DNA of 64,000 nucleotides from Liolophura sinensis (Eukaryota > Mollusca > Polyplacophora > Chitonida > Chitonidae). The notes beneath the pieces were generated by a model, which was not told where the DNA came from, did no database searches, and saw only the letters and a list, made by a program, of their open reading frames with translations. Of this stretch, positions 34,305 to 47,060 are shown one piece after another (positions within the stretch are counted from its first letter, which is position 1; each line of letters begins with the position of its first letter). The translations under genes and the position numbers were made by a program. The stretch lies in NCBI RefSeq assembly GCF_032854445.1, contig NC_088297.1:9512163-9576162 (forward strand). Direction: 5' to 3'.

Positions 34305-36740
34305 TGAAGTGTATTTAAGTAGGGAGGGATCTTGCCATGTGCAAGACTCGCGCACTTAACAAGCATATAGTCATTTACTTACGCTGAGGACCATTTTTAT
34401 TTTAACTAAACGATTTGTGACTTCGTATTGCTTCCACATTTTAATGTTTATGACTTTACATTTTAGTATGTATCACGTGGTATTGAGCCTTAATTTATCC
34501 AGTATTAGCGACATCAGCTTCAATATCCTGTTTCCGGGGTTTTGATTAGTAAAATAATTAACGAGGTGTACAGTACAGTAAAAGAAAAAGTGACTTGAAC
34601 TTGACAAATTTACAGCACCTCAAAAATTCGTGAGTGCTGAGTTTTATTGTGCAGTGCAAACGTGGTCACAGGATATCACCCCCACATGGTCTACAGTTAC
34701 AATTAAGACAACCCAGTAGGATAGCTCAGTCAGCATTCTGGTCGCAGAATTGTGTTTTGTAAGCTAGTCGTTTCATGTAGCTTAACTTTGTATAAAAAAG
34801 TGTTACATAAATGTAAACCTGCCCCATAAGATATACATTGTTCAGGTGTGTCAGATTTTGGATTTCTCCTCTTTATATTGAAGAGTGATTCGTGCAAACG
34901 GGTTTAATTCGTGGAGTTCGTTAGATAGTACTCATGGTTAATAAATATAGATAACTTTTCATCTTGGCATGAATAAAATAATAAGGTAAACATCAAAGGT
35001 CATTTTTGCTGTTGTACTTGCTCTGTAAAGTATACGTTACATGAAAAATTCTCAGTTTTCCACTTGTCAGCGTTGTTGTTGCATTACAAATTCACCACAA
35101 CCACATGAGGAAAGATGACTTTAAATCGTAAGATTCGTGGTTAAATGTTATGTTGGTGGTGTAATGGTAGCGAATCTGTAATTGATCAGTAAATTTTTTG
35201 AAAGGCAACAAAGGAAAAAACGTTTCATTGTTAATAGTGTTATCGTGCCAGTGTATCTTCTCCACGTGAAATACGTCAGTGTTTCACTCAACACTATGTG
35301 TGCTTATAAAAGACGTAGATGGTTCGCAAGCTCGTCAGCGTTATGGCAGAATACGATGTTTTCTGCTGAATATGGACATGTACTCTATCAACACTATTAG
35401 ACAAGATTACACCTGTCACTCATTACGTACCCTGAAACTCATCCAGAGTAAACTGAATGCAGGGTCATGGAGCTGGGAATATTTTGACAGGACAAAGTGG
35501 TATGTGCAGTCACATGACCTCAATCCGGCTGGTTTGAATTCCCGATTGTCAAGGGTTGAGTGTAACTACGTTTAAAAAAAAAAAGATCGGAAAAGCGATT
35601 TGCTAACCAGTTTGAGCCTTTGGAAAGCCGTTTTGTCAACTTAAATGGCTTGTTCCTTTAGCATAACCGTATGGAATCCGTAATAAGCTGTTTGAGTTTG
35701 AAATAAGTCGGTGACTGTGAACAAAATGATTAATGTTTCAAATTCTATGGCTGAAGTACCAGTTGTTCAAAGGCGTATTAATATTTAAGCCAGGCCTAAG
35801 CCTTTACACCAGTCTCTTATACAAAACTAATGGAACATAAGTCCGGGTTCAACTGGAGTCTTAACTGGTAATACACTTTTGAGCTGAACAATGCATCTAG
35901 CTCTCTGGTTTGTTTTCATCTTTCACATGCAGAAACCGTTGCTGAATTCTGGCTGAATAGTCAAAAAATAAATGTTCCACTCATGAAATGTCATGAAAAG
36001 AAAGTCGTGAATTTTGAAAATTTTTTGGAGAGTGTTGTTAAAAGTCATGAATTATCTTTGTTAGAACATCTGCACATGTTCACATACGCACTATTCTAAA
36101 GTTTAAACTAATCGTATGAATGCTCATTGTAACATTTCTTATTTCTTCATCATTCCAGTCTGATAACGAAACATGTGAGCTACATGGTTTAATGATGGAA
36201 TACTGGTCTTTGTCATTTCATTTGGTAGAAATCATAAGTTACTGTCAGATTTGATCATAGAAAATCATGAAATGTCATGAATTTTTGACTCGAAATTGAT
36301 CTTTGCGTTTGTCGATTTCCGTCAGGTATCACATATATAGGGATTATTGCGAGCAACAGCCTAGTCATCAAGGTGTGCATTTCAAGTCTGAGATCTGTTG
36401 AGTCTGGAAAAGATTGTGGTCTAAGGGCGTTGTATTTCATGTGCAATAGAGATACGACTGTTTTGTGTTAGGCTTTTGATTCATTTCCCTGACATGGATC
36501 TCTGATTCACTTCTGCATGTTCAAAGGTCATTTTGTACATGGGTTGTATTTTTGTGTGTGTATGGAAAATTGGTGCACATGTCTTACAATGTTTCCCAAA
36601 CAAGTTATGCTAAAATTTGTCCACGCGATTGTTTCATACACACAGCACTGTATTGTATTCAAAAAAAGATTTGTACCTTTAGTTGTTCTTGGATGGTGAC
36701 TGGCCTTATGGAGTTCTTCAATTCCCTTCTATTTTGCCAG
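34305..36740 (+). other. Presumed 3' UTR of T5 and intron to T6
   Basis: AT-rich and unique, with AATAAA at 34940-34945 and 34972-34977. A tRNA-like 'ggtggtgtaatggtagc' at 35155-35171 has no matching acceptor stem or T arm. No exon recognised. Confidence 0.45.
34940..34945 (+). promoter_or_regulatory. AATAAA, likely poly(A) signal of T5 isoform
   Basis: A canonical hexamer 636 bases after the T5 stop, with a second at 34972-34977. Confidence 0.5.
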
Positions 36741-37279
36741 CGCTTGGAATGATGTCCCTGTTCAATCACGGACGTACGTGGCCTGAAGTTCCTGATCAAC
36801 CCTGGAGCCTTCGGCTTGCGGAGCAGACAAGACCTCATCATTCGGAGGCGATTCGACGGAGAATCGCCGACCCCGATAGTAAGCCTAAATCGACGGTGCG
36901 AAATCTAGTAAGCGCTGTTCGAAGCTTTGAGTGCTGGTTGGACAGTCATTACGTCAGGGCCGAAGACAAAGGTCGCAACATCGAGGATATACCCCCCAAG
37001 GAACTGGACGAGTACCTGGTGGATTTCTTTTCGGTGGTGACTAAACAGTGCGGGAAGCAGTACGACAGAGACTCGTTCAAATCTGTTCGCTCTTATCTGG
37101 ATCGTTTTCTAAAGGAACGCCAGTATCCATGCTCTATCAGCAAGTCAGGAATGTTCGTGAAAAGTCAGGAGTCCTACTTTCTTCGCAGACAAGCTCTACA
37201 ACGGATAAGCAACCCTAGCATGCCCCCTGGACAATATGCCACGGACGACAAAGACATTGTAGAAATCGACATGCTGTAA
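36741..37279 (+). CDS. Alternative terminal exon T6, Crypton-type core-binding domain
   Basis: Acceptor 'ccttctattttgccag|cg', phase 1 (Ala), 179 residues. The leader (1-47) has Trp/Pro features (GRTWPEVPDQPWSLRL). The module at about 48-155 reads STVRNLVSAVRSFECWL, GRNIEDIPPKELDEYLVDFF, KQCGKQYDRDSFKSVRSYLD, RFLKERQYPCSISKS, KSQESYFLRRQ. It carries a four- to five-residue insertion (RAEDKG) between the first helix pair and the IPP motif, and Q-C replaces the usual P-N before the Gly turn. The tail is acidic (DDKDIVEIDML). AATAAA follows at 37585. Confidence 0.9.
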
Positions 37280-37584
37280 ACATTTGGGGAGTGTGTTTTT
37301 TTTTTTTTTGGTTGTTGTTTTTTTCTTTTATTATTATTTTTTAAAAGATGCTTAGGTTTAGTTTCTATTTTTTTTAACCATGAACTTTCGATAGAAATAC
37401 TTACCTCATTCAATATTGAAATCCACATTTGTGACTGGGCCTTTTGCAAGGAAGTAATGAATGGCTATTACAGCAAAGCTGTCAAGAATCGTTCCCAACA
37501 CATTTATGATATTTTATTATTCGATAGTTAACCATTGTTGTGCGATAGTTAGGCATTTCAGTTCTAGCTGACTTCAAGACGTCC

Positions 37585-37590
37585 AATAAA
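37585..37590 (+). promoter_or_regulatory. AATAAA, likely poly(A) signal of T6 isoform
   Basis: A canonical hexamer about 306 bases after the T6 stop. Confidence 0.6.
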
Positions 37591-37812
37591 TCTTTTCCCC
37601 ATTGCTAATATGTGAACTCAATATCTTGGACAGATTTCCTTTCAAATAATCTAGGGGAATTCATTTTATCTCATAGCTGGACGAACGTTTCCGATCAGTG
37701 GTCCCGTTTTCGAACAGCGGTTTGATTAACATCATTACAGTACCGTGGAAAAGCCGTTTTGACTTCAGCTACAGTTATTTTGGTGCAGGTTGACAATAAA
37801 TAGTTCTATTAT

Positions 37813-37965
37813 GTCCAGCTCATGCTGCCTTCGTTTCCGGTCGTACGCAGTACGGCCTATCAGCTATCTGTGGATGGTCATGGGTATCCCATACTGCTAT
37901 CCGCCGTCGTACAAGTAAAATATTCTTGAATTCAGAGTAAAATACCAATCAGATAAATAAATATA
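37813..37965 (+). repeat. SINE family B, partial
   Basis: 'gtccagctcatgctgccttc', 'ctgtggatggtcatgggtat', 'cgccgtcgtacaagtaaaat' and 'ccaatcagataaataaat' follow family B order, with the middle partly deleted. Confidence 0.8.
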
Positions 37966-38088
37966 TAGCCAGTAATTCAATAACGCAATATTTAGTGGTG
38001 TTGGTTCAGTCAGTCAGTCAGTGGGCCTATCACTTCAGCTGATCAACCCTTCATACTCGGAATGAAGTCCAGATGTTTTATTAGGCTA

Positions 38089-38190
38089 AGGCCGCCATTG
38101 TGCTTTCGGCGTTCTGGTTTTCTGTACGTATAAGTATACAGGTGAAGAATTCCTGAGTATGGTGTAACACCAGTCAAATTAAAAAAAAAA
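38089..38190 (+). repeat. SINE family B tail, diverged
   Basis: 'aggccgccattgtg', 'gaattcctgagtatggtgta' and 'acaccagtcaaatta' are a worn family B 3' half ending in an A-run. Confidence 0.5.
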
Positions 38191-38970
38191 GGATATGAAA
38201 ATAAATCGTTATAGAAGTGCACGTGTATGTTATATTCAATGCTTCGGTGTAAACCACCATATATAGTCAGTAGAGAATCAAATCTGAAATTAGGGGGTCA
38301 CAATGAGGCAAAACAAAAAATGTATTAGAGATATTTTGTCATTGGAATTAACATCACCAGCTGGCAGTTCTTAAGCATGTCATCTTAAATCGGCGGTCTT
38401 GTGACCTTCCCACATACCTGGAAGGTAAAACTGAGTATACCTTACATACAAGATTACAGTAAATAATTGTATGTCTTGAGGGCATCTAGATAAAGATATT
38501 TGGTAGTAGTATTGGTGCACAATTTGAAGGGAGTATCCACTGGTTTCTCTGCTCTCAACTGAACTTTATCGGGTTGAAATTGAAGTTCGGGCTCATGTTG
38601 GTTTAAACGAGAAACAGGGAAGACTCACGGTAAAGTAGTGTTTTTTTCTCTTCCCCCCCTCCCCCCCCACACACTCTCTCTCTCTCTCTTTGACGTTTTG
38701 GCATTTTGTGATTTGATACTATACTAGTCAAAAGTGTAAGCTCATTATTTGAATTGCTGTGGCCGTGTTACTGCTGGATTCTGTTCACAAATGCAATATG
38801 TTGTAGTCACATCTCCGGACACGTGTTGCCAAGGGAATGTATAGAACGATACCTCGACGTGCAAAGGTAGAAATCCGTTGAACTATTCAATGCCTTTGGG
38901 ATTTTTTTTTTTGTTGTTGAAGTTCAGAATGCTATTATGAGTTTACTTATACGAGATTCTCTCTTGCCAG

Positions 38971-39488
38971 TTGTCGAGATTGCCAGTGGAATTGGATCCA
39001 GCAAGCTTGGAACAGGCGGCAGAGGTCAACAGGTGCCGCTGTTGAGCAATCAGAGGTACACAAGTGTCCCGCTGTCCTCTTGCCGTGCGCGGCACAAAGC
39101 CCAGTCGGTGAAGGCCCGCGTAGCACACGTCGCTGGAGTCCCTGACTCATCTCTCCGGCACATCGTCAGTGCTGTGGCCCGTTTTGAAGAGTGGCTCCCC
39201 TCCAGTCAGTTTCAAGACCAGCGAGATATCCAGAACATTCCACCGGAGCAACTAGATGTGTATCTAGCGGAATACTTCCTGAAAATCACGAAGCCTCAAG
39301 GAGGCCAATACGATCCCAACTCGCTCAAGTCGGTGCGCTGCTGCATCGATAGATTCCTAAAGGAAGTGAACTACCCGTGCTCCATAACGAAGTCCACGCA
39401 GTTTAGTAAGAGCCATAACGCTTATCAACAACGTCGAAACGAACTGAGGTGCAGTCAAAATACCGTGGACTCCCCGGTACAATACTGA
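38971..39488 (+). CDS. Alternative terminal exon T7, Crypton-type core-binding domain
   Basis: Acceptor 'gattctctcttgccag|tt', phase 1 (G|TT, Val), 172 residues. The leader (1-45) is Gly/Ser-rich (GIGSSKLGTGGRGQQ). The module at about 57-160 reads SSLRHIVSAVARFEEWL, QRDIQNIPPEQLDVYLAEYF, KITKPQGGQYDPNSLKSVR, then CCIDRFLKEVNYPCSITKS and KSHNAYQQRR. The RSYLD box is changed to RCCID. FERWL is FEEWL. The tail is short and uncharged (DSPVQY). AATAAA follows at 39796. Confidence 0.9.
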
Positions 39489-39795
39489 CACGTCCAGTTT
39501 CTTCCATGTATTTTAACCTCATGTAGATATTTGGGCGATGCCACTATATAACAGTACGCACTAGAACTGGATTTTTGTATGTTAAGCGAACCCAACTTCG
39601 CGGCATTAACCTATTAATTCCTTCTTTCCGTCTGAACACCTTAGGCTAATCGCATAACGTTGGTTTCTCTTAATGTACAGAATCCAATTCGACTGATTCA
39701 CTCACTTCCTTGTGTGTAATGTATACACCTTGGCGAGTGTCAACCTTTATTCATTTACTGTATAATAGCGTGTACGTACAAATGACGTGACAACC

Positions 39796-39801
39796 AATAA
39801 A
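39796..39801 (+). promoter_or_regulatory. AATAAA, likely poly(A) signal of T7 isoform
   Basis: A canonical hexamer 308 bases after the T7 stop. Confidence 0.6.
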
Positions 39802-41662
39802 TCGGAGAAATACCGTCATCATGGGGGTTATAAGATATGTTTTAAGACGTTTGCTGCATTGTTGTTTACTCCAAGGTTGTCACTTTTGTCTTGTCACGTG
39901 TTGTCTTCGTCACTTTTACATGTATGGTCAGGGTTGAGCTTGGGTTGTCCAATTTGTAATTCTTCCATTACGTCTGCATGTTTTCTTTATTTCGAAGTTA
40001 ATACGCCGGTGTTTACATATTTTTACGGATAGAGATCACATACACGCTCCTGTCATTATGTTCAGTGTTTAGATTTTAATATCATGGTATCCATTTTACC
40101 GTTTCGCATTGAATGTCTTATTTCGAAAATGTGTGAATGTGCGTCATAGCTTTTGCATAACTGCATGAAAAAACCGTTTGTAAACATGTATGAGGATTTA
40201 ATTAAAGGCTTTTTCTCGTCTCATATGAGATATATTGATATCGTTCTTTGATTTCACAAAACCGCGATTTTAGAGTAAACGCTAGCTTCAAACCGAAACT
40301 AAGGGCTATATACTTATCGTGTGGAATAGCATCGCCACATTGGATATATGCAAAGTTTCACTCAAAGGACAACTGAGATAAACGTTTGATTATTGATAAT
40401 CAGATTTCAAGCTGTCATGATATGCGATTTGAATACTGATATAATGCATTCGCATAGAACATTTCTTGCGTATTTCTGTAATCACTGAAAACTGTGGACT
40501 GCATCTCTTTGAATGAATCCAGGGTTTATATGCTTTTTTCTTTACCATCGAGGTTTGCATTGATAGTTGTTTTTGGAAATTGGTCTTGCGTTTATAGGTC
40601 ATGCCTGTTTGGACGCTTAACTTTATAACAAATTCCGAGTTTATTTTCGTCAAGGAAGAACTTTGCATTGTAAAGAAAATAGAGTGTAATTTATTTTTTC
40701 TGTACTTTATTGTCCCCTTTAATCACCGTTTTATTTGCTTAATTGCTGCGCACTTCCGTATATTCGCTATACATTATTGAAAACTAGCTTCTGTGTTTCA
40801 CATTCACATTTCTTTATATGACTGAAAAAATTGTTAAGTACACGCACTCACCCACTCTCACGACATGAAAACAAGAGAAGGGTGGGGACAGAGTATCGAT
40901 GTAAAGTAATTATAGTCTTGTCCGCACTTTTAAGTCGCCGTGGTCTGTGAACAAGTCACCCAGGAATCGTGTTTGTGAAAAACAAGACGCCTGTATAAAG
41001 CCCTTCAGTGTTGTATTCAGACCTTATCCCAATTCCATAATGGATATCGCACTGCATCATTGTGCAATCTGCAATGTTCAATATTTCACTAAATTTATTT
41101 TGAATTAGAGCGAATGCCATGTTGATGCCTGTCGCAGGTATGTGCATCTTTTATTTTATTTTTTATAGGCTTTTGGCATATTTAAGCTGTCAATGATTTT
41201 TATGTCATAACGATTGCTCTTTAAATAATAAACAAATGCATCAATAGATAATTGTAGTTTGAGTGTGTTTTTTGCAAATAGGGCTGACAGGCAGCTAAAA
41301 TAATACGTGTTCGCGGCTTTACAAGCATCCGATGTGTGTTAACTTTATCCAGTGTTGTCTGGTATTCAACTGGAACTTACGCATATATTGGAGTTCACGT
41401 TTGTTCTCGAGTGAGTATTCGGTATATAGCATTTTATGCTTGTGTCCAAGTGTCGATAGCAGACTTTCAGGAACTGTCTTAAAATGGTGCGTACGTGTAG
41501 TCGCTGAATCGAAGTAGAATCTACAGACAGGGTGTTCCCTTGAATACCTATTTGTGGTAAAGTTCATGTTGATCTTCATGAATTGTAGAGCAGTGACGTC
41601 TAATAAATCACAGTTAACATCTCTGCATATTTTTTACCTAATTCTGCTTAAGCCATGATGTT

Positions 41663-41790
41663 AAGGGGCGTGTAAATTGCTACTATTTAAGCATACATGT
41701 ATACATGAACATTTGGAGTAAAACCATGACTGAATTTCATCGGTAATACGCGTGACCATTTTCCAACCTCCACACTGTGGTCACTGTTCT
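41663..41790 (+). repeat. Dispersed repeat Y, copy 1
   Basis: 'tgctactatttaagcat', 'gagtaaaaccatgactga' and 'atttcatcggtaatacgc' are collinear with 53670-53795 and 56640-56795. This copy lacks the 'aggtaaattgacaagag' block. Family unknown. Confidence 0.6.
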
Positions 41791-42440
41791 TGTTTTAATC
41801 TTTATGCGATAGTCTTTTATATTATATTTGGGTCTGAAGTTTAATGTGGTTTTTAAGATTCAAAATAAAGTTTTGATAGAGTTTAATTTATGGCATGCCG
41901 TAAAGGTTGTATGCGTATTGGCTGAATACATTATTCACACTTGGCCTATGCATTCTCGTTCCTTTGATCGTTTTTCTTCGTAGTTTGTCAGTCGTAGCGT
42001 CTTTTAACGAAGTGGACAATTGTAAAGGCAACAAAGCCGGTCAAGGGCAGTTATTTACGATATAATAGTGGCTGTGAGTGACTGGCATTAATATTTCGTG
42101 TTGTCACAGGGTCTAAGGGTTTGAAGGTGTTGGATATGAAACGCTTGTATTTTTTTTTTTTAGTTCGGTAGATATCTGTCCAAAATCATTCGTCCTTTCT
42201 TCCCTTATTAGCTATTCCGTTTGTCTTCTGCACGTTTTTTTTGTGCTTTCTTGTTTTCCTGTCCGGCTTGGTACGGGTAGTGGCCAATAACTAGAGCATG
42301 ATTAGAGGAATCCTTGAATTCCCAACCACAGTGCTAGCAAAAACAATAAGTCAGCGCTTTGGATGTGTGTTTGCCTTTGTGTAGACTAGACTGTTCACAC
42401 GGGCATCTTAGACCAACTCTGGACTTGCTTCTTTCCCCAG

Positions 42441-42871
42441 TGGCGTGGAGCTTCCCATCAAGACAAGAACAGAATCGGACCACTCGCCAGCGTATACCTA
42501 ACCAAGAGGGGAAGACGCAGTCCACCATTCGCAATCTCACAGCCGCTGTTAGCAACTTCGAAAGATGGCTCTGGGAGCAGCCGTTCAGTGACAGGCGCAC
42601 GATCGAACAGATCCCTCCCAGCGAACTGGATTTGTACCTTGCCAAGTTTTATACTGTCGTCCAAAAACCTACCGGTGGGGAGTACGACCCTGATTCGCTG
42701 TCATCCGTACGCTCTTACCTGGAAAGGTACCTGAAAGAGCATAACTACCCAGCATCCCTGACTCGATCCCCAGAGTTCTTCTTAAGCCAGCAGGCCTTTA
42801 AAGCCAGACGTCAACAATTGGCTAGACTTCAGACCGCGAAAAGGATCGCCTCCAGACTCGAGGAAACGTAA
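42441..42871 (+). CDS. Alternative terminal exon T8, compact Crypton-type domain
   Basis: Acceptor 'cttgcttctttccccag|tg', phase 1 (G|TG, Val). At 143 residues it is the shortest copy because the leader is only about 23 residues and there is almost no tail. The module at about 24-128 reads STIRNLTAAVSNFERWLW, RRTIEQIPPSELDLYLAKFY, KPTGGEYDPDSLSSVRSYLE, RYLKEHNYPASLTRSPEF, SQQAFKARRQQL. It is close to the consensus apart from P-A for P-C and FY for FF. It defines the minimum conserved unit of the family. The 3' end is unclear: ATTAAA at 43594, AATAAA only at 44370. Confidence 0.9.
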
Positions 42872-45800
42872 CCCTTTTTGTGTTTTGGGTGTTGCAAAAT
42901 CGATGATACATTTTCTTGTTGCAAAACATGTTGTTAAAGCAAATCCTCCATATTGGGACATGGGAGAAAAAGTGCACATGAGACACATTGAAAAATTTGG
43001 CTAAGCCAGTGTAATGGTAGCAGTTTGGGCTATGTAAGAGAATATTATTTTTGAGAAGGATTACATAAACACTATAGTTGTGTACCTACAGTGTGTGACA
43101 GTTCAAGAGGATTTGGAGAAATTCGATCATCTCACTTGGTTGCTTTGAGAAGACTGGATAAAACATCTGTTTTGGGAGGGTTTTTTTCATATGTATTGTA
43201 CTCTCATGCTGCCAACAGACATTTTTATAGAAAGCACCGCAGTGGTTTTTGCTGAAGGAAGGTTTTCATATTTCAAGTAGGACAATCAATCCAGTGTTCT
43301 TACCAATTTGTCAATGGTAAATGGCGAACAAATTTTTAGTTGTACTAAACTAAAATTAAGAAGACTGAAAATCATGTATATCAATTTACCCATCGAAGAT
43401 GTCGTCAGTTTTCTTCCATTAGACTTCCAGGAGGACAACTTTTGTGACTATTTATTTGCTACTCTTTTTCTATTTGTTTACGAATCTAGGCGAACGCCTG
43501 ACCTTGTTTTTATTCTTTTAATTTTCCATTTTATTGGTGCACTTTTTCTGGTTATGTTTTTGCTTTTGTAAGTTAAGCATTTGTTTAATGTTAATTAAAT
43601 GTTAATATTGATGTAGGTCATTTGGTCCAGAAATTTGACTTGGTTTTGAACTTAAACATTAGAATTCTGTGTGGAATGACATGAGAGGCATACATATTAC
43701 AACTTTAAGACTCTTGTTTGCTGACGTCTTCTGTTCAGGACGTTTGCACTGCACGGAACCTTGGTTTACCTATATATATAGAGAGTATGATGTGCAAGTG
43801 GACATGCGTTATCAGTGTACATAAGTTTAAATGGTAGTCTTTAAAGTTCAGGCGGTGATTACCGTCCGCTAAGATGGCTAATTTAACATAACAAGCAACA
43901 TTTATTATATGCGTTTAGAAAGAAAAACCTACTCGACAATGCCCCTTTATTTCGATTTCATCACGTATGCGTGTGCAGCAAAAAAAATTTTCTTAAGTTG
44001 AAACAAACATTCGACTACATAGAATATGCAAATTGAACCGGACTTTCTGGAGTATGAGAACTAAACTTTTTGGAATAACAAGAATTGACATGTTGAACAC
44101 GCCTTCATAGAATTTGCACATTTGAAAACGATGTAGCCTTTGTTTCTTTGCATTAAAACAGTAAAGCTCAGTACACGTCAAGAATATTTCGCATTGTCGA
44201 AGCAAATGTAAGTCTTCGTCCTTCATCGTCAATACCTCTCATGGTCACGAAAATGTGGAACAAAATGCCTAAGTAAGTTTGCAGTTGGTGTTAGGAAGTG
44301 CTATTGTCTTCTATTGAAATCCTAACTCTGTTTATATATCGTTGAACTTGGGCTATAGCATTAAATCAAAATAAAATCGTTCAACTCCGAAGTTATAGTT
44401 ATCTTCAAACCTCAGTCTTGTGTGAGGAGAATTTGGCAACCTCTTACTTGGTCAGACTCATTTGTGCTGGCTATGCTGGTTAACCAACAGTCATGGCCAT
44501 GGAATGACATAAAATGGATATGATTTCAAACACTGCATGGACTAGCTTAAAACAGGCGAAGATTTGCGCTGGGCTTGTTTTCATACAAGCCTTGTCAGAA
44601 AGCATCATTTTGTCGAAATGAGGAATGAGGAGGGGAGGGGCTTCTTGGCCGAGGTTGTTAGCGCGCCAGCGCACCGGAAGGACTCAGTGAAATGTTCTTG
44701 AGTACGGCGTAACACACCAATAAGATAAATAAATAAAAATCGTTAGAGTACCCTTCCAGTTTGGGGATGCTCAGGCCATAGCTGAGCGTTTATTGTCCAT
44801 TCCTGCTTTTAGAGTAGACGATTTGTGGACACACTCGTTACGTAGTAGTCCTGGAATGGATGGATCCACCACGTTCAATATCCCAAGATCCCTTCTCGTG
44901 ACAACGTCACTTAAAGTGAACATAAAGTCTACCACTATGTATACATAGAAAAAAGATATAAGACACAGTTATCACAGAAAAATATGTAAAAGTTTTGAAA
45001 GCCGAGAAGATGAAGTTCAGCATTGAGGATATGGCACTGGTGGGCAATTCACTCCCAGTAGCCATTTTGTAGAAGCCCTTATGAATTTGGCCACTCACTA
45101 GCTCTGAAAACGTCACGTGATAATTGGCTGTCACGTCAAAAAACCTATTAGCTATCGATTGTCAGTGTGGTTTCATATAGTGGATAGACAGATATCGATG
45201 TTATAAATTGGATTTTGCGCTTAGTTTAATTGTTAAACTAATGCATGTTGAACCACACATTTATGAGCAGGGAGCTGAGAACAGCTGCCCGTGTCACAAT
45301 GCGCACGTGTTTGATCAGGAGACTGCAGTACTTTTGTCAGGATGAGCTTGCAAGAAAACCGCGTCGAAGGAAAAGATGGTGACTTAGCATTATTTTTCCT
45401 TATCAAAAACAGATTTATTACAAAAATATCTCCCCAAGATCTGAATAAAAGGGTATGTTATCAATCAGAAGGTCCTGCTATGTTCGGTAAATTCCTTGAA
45501 GTGGGTACAGCCAGCAAGGCAAATGCTTACACCCATGCAGGACGAGGAGGAGCAGGACCGCTAAAACACGACGCTCGTGTCCACGAACGTCGCCCCGACC
45601 GAGCGCCAAACTAAAGGAAACATCGGTCGTTTAAACGCGGAACAGATCTGATACTCTTTAGTTGGGCATCAGGCGTATTTGTTTGTATTTTCTCATTGTC
45701 AGATTGTTTAATACCGATGGTACGGGTGAGCTCCAAGGTTTTGTAACGTCACTCTACATAGCTATAACATGGCAAAATGGCGTCACCGAGTGAGTGGCCA

Positions 45801-46374
45801 GATATTGACGATTGTTTGCTATTTAGTTAGTTGATAAAAAATTTTAAAAATATTTTAGAACATTTATGGAATGCTATTTTATTGATTAATTCAGCTTTGG
45901 TGGCTGACTTTATGTTCACTTTAACATTCCATTCCCGATGAAAAAAGTTGACATCATGACGTCACAGAACATGTGATCATTTGTAACCAATGTGTGGGAC
46001 GTCCGGTTGAGCTGCTTGCTATTGTTTATGATGACTCAAATACGTGTTCTTGATTGACACTTAGGAAGGGTCAATTAAAAGGGAACAGTGGTCATTCTGG
46101 CATACGTTCCGAGTCGACACGGCGCTGGAAAAGGTACCCAGTGTATGTCTGGGTTCTAATTAGCCCATAGGCTATACTAAAGATTCGAATTTCTGAATGT
46201 ACGATACCTTCAAACTTGTCTCTGGTGGACAAGTGACTTCAAACTGACGAAGGTTGTATACACTAAAACGTCAGATTTTAAACTAAAAAAGTACTTTTCA
46301 AACCCAAGAAAAGATATTGGAATTGTAATGGTTGGCTAATATGTAAGATCTAACAATCAAAGTAAGCAAATATT
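42872..46374 (+). other. Presumed 3' UTR of T8 and left part of long intron
   Basis: AT-rich. Possible poly(A) signals at 43594-43599 (ATTAAA) and 44370-44375 (AATAAA). A rearranged SINE lies at 44637-44738. A frame at 45342-45614 (90 codons, Arg/Gly/Ala-rich end) has a plausible AG before it but no known motif. I do not call it a gene. Confidence 0.4.
44637..44738 (+). repeat. SINE family B, internally deleted
   Basis: The tRNA-like head ('cttggccgaggttgttagcg') is joined directly to the tail ('gtgaaatgttcttgagtacg', 'ccaataagataaataaataa'), with the whole body missing. Confidence 0.8.
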
Positions 46375-47060
46375 TACACGAGTTACGCCCAGTTTAAATA
46401 GTTGTATTAATACACGAGTTACGCCCAGTTTAAATAGTTGTATTAATACACGAGTTACGTCCAGTTTAAATAGTTGTATTAATACACGAGTTATGTCCAG
46501 TTTAAATAGTTGTATTAATACACGAGTTACGCCCAGTTTAAATAGTTGTATTAATACACGAGTAATGTCCAGTTTAAATAGTTGTATTAATACACGAGTT
46601 ATGTCCAGTTTAAATAGTTGTATTAATACACGAGTTATGTCCAGTTTAAATAGTTGTATTAATACACGAGTTACGCCCAGTTTAAATAGTTGTATTAATA
46701 CATGAGTTACGCCCAGTTTAAATAGTTGTATTAATACACGAGTTACGCCCAGTTTAAATAGTTGTATTAATACATGAGTTACGCCCAGTTTAAATAGTTG
46801 TATTAATACACGAGTTACGCCCAGTTTAAATAGTTGTATTAATACACGAGTTACGACCAGTTTAAATAGTTGTATTAATACACGAGTTACGCCCAGTTTA
46901 AATAGTTGTATTAATACACGAGTAATGTCCAGTTTAAATAGTTGTATTAATACACAAGTTATGTCCAGTTTAAATAGTTGTATTAATACACGAGTTATGT
47001 CCAGTTTAAATAGTTGTATTAATACACGAGTTACGCCCAGTTTAAATAGTTGTATTAATA
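46375..47060. repeat. Minisatellite, 36-bp unit, 19 copies
   Basis: Nineteen near-identical units, each with 'acacgagttacgcccagttt' followed by 16 more bases ending 'ttgtattaat'. The variants at a few positions (acgccc/atgtcc, cgag/tgag) recur in runs, which points to recent unit-block amplification. The 36-bp length keeps a 12-residue frame open, giving an artefactual repeat peptide. Confidence 0.97.

Larger units (their letters stand above)
37280..38970 (+). other. Presumed 3' UTR of T6 and intron to T7
   Basis: Contains T-rich tracts (37302-37350), AATAAA at 37585-37590, two partial family B SINEs (37813-37965, 38089-38190), and a pyrimidine run at about 38641-38690 ending in (CT)n. No further exon recognised. 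Confidence 0.5.
39489..42440 (+). other. Presumed 3' UTR of T7 and intron to T8
   Basis: AT-rich. AATAAA occurs at 39796-39801. A family A SINE end fragment lies at about 40816-40860 ('atgactgaaaaaattgttaa', 'cactcacccactc'), and the dispersed repeat Y at 41663-41790. No further exon recognised. Confidence 0.45.

Noticed and set aside
35155-35200. A tRNA-like 'ggtggtgtaatggtagc' segment
   Set aside because: No T arm, anticodon stem or matching acceptor stem follows. A similar phrase at about 43005 also lacks them.
43308-43571. An 87-codon frame with a hydrophobic C-terminus
   Set aside because: It lies in the presumed 3' UTR of T8 in T-rich DNA, where Phe/Leu-rich frames arise by chance.
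45342-45614. A 90-codon plus-strand frame with an AG just before its ATG
   Set aside because: Entered in the array's phase it would stop at once (G|GA TGA). No domain is visible and the second half is Arg/Gly/Ala-rich. Insufficient to call an exon.
46493-46705. A 70-codon repeat peptide frame
   Set aside because: It comes entirely from the 36-bp minisatellite.
46375-47060. Regular repeats resembling a CRISPR array
   Set aside because: There are no unique spacers. The units are contiguous and the genome is eukaryotic.
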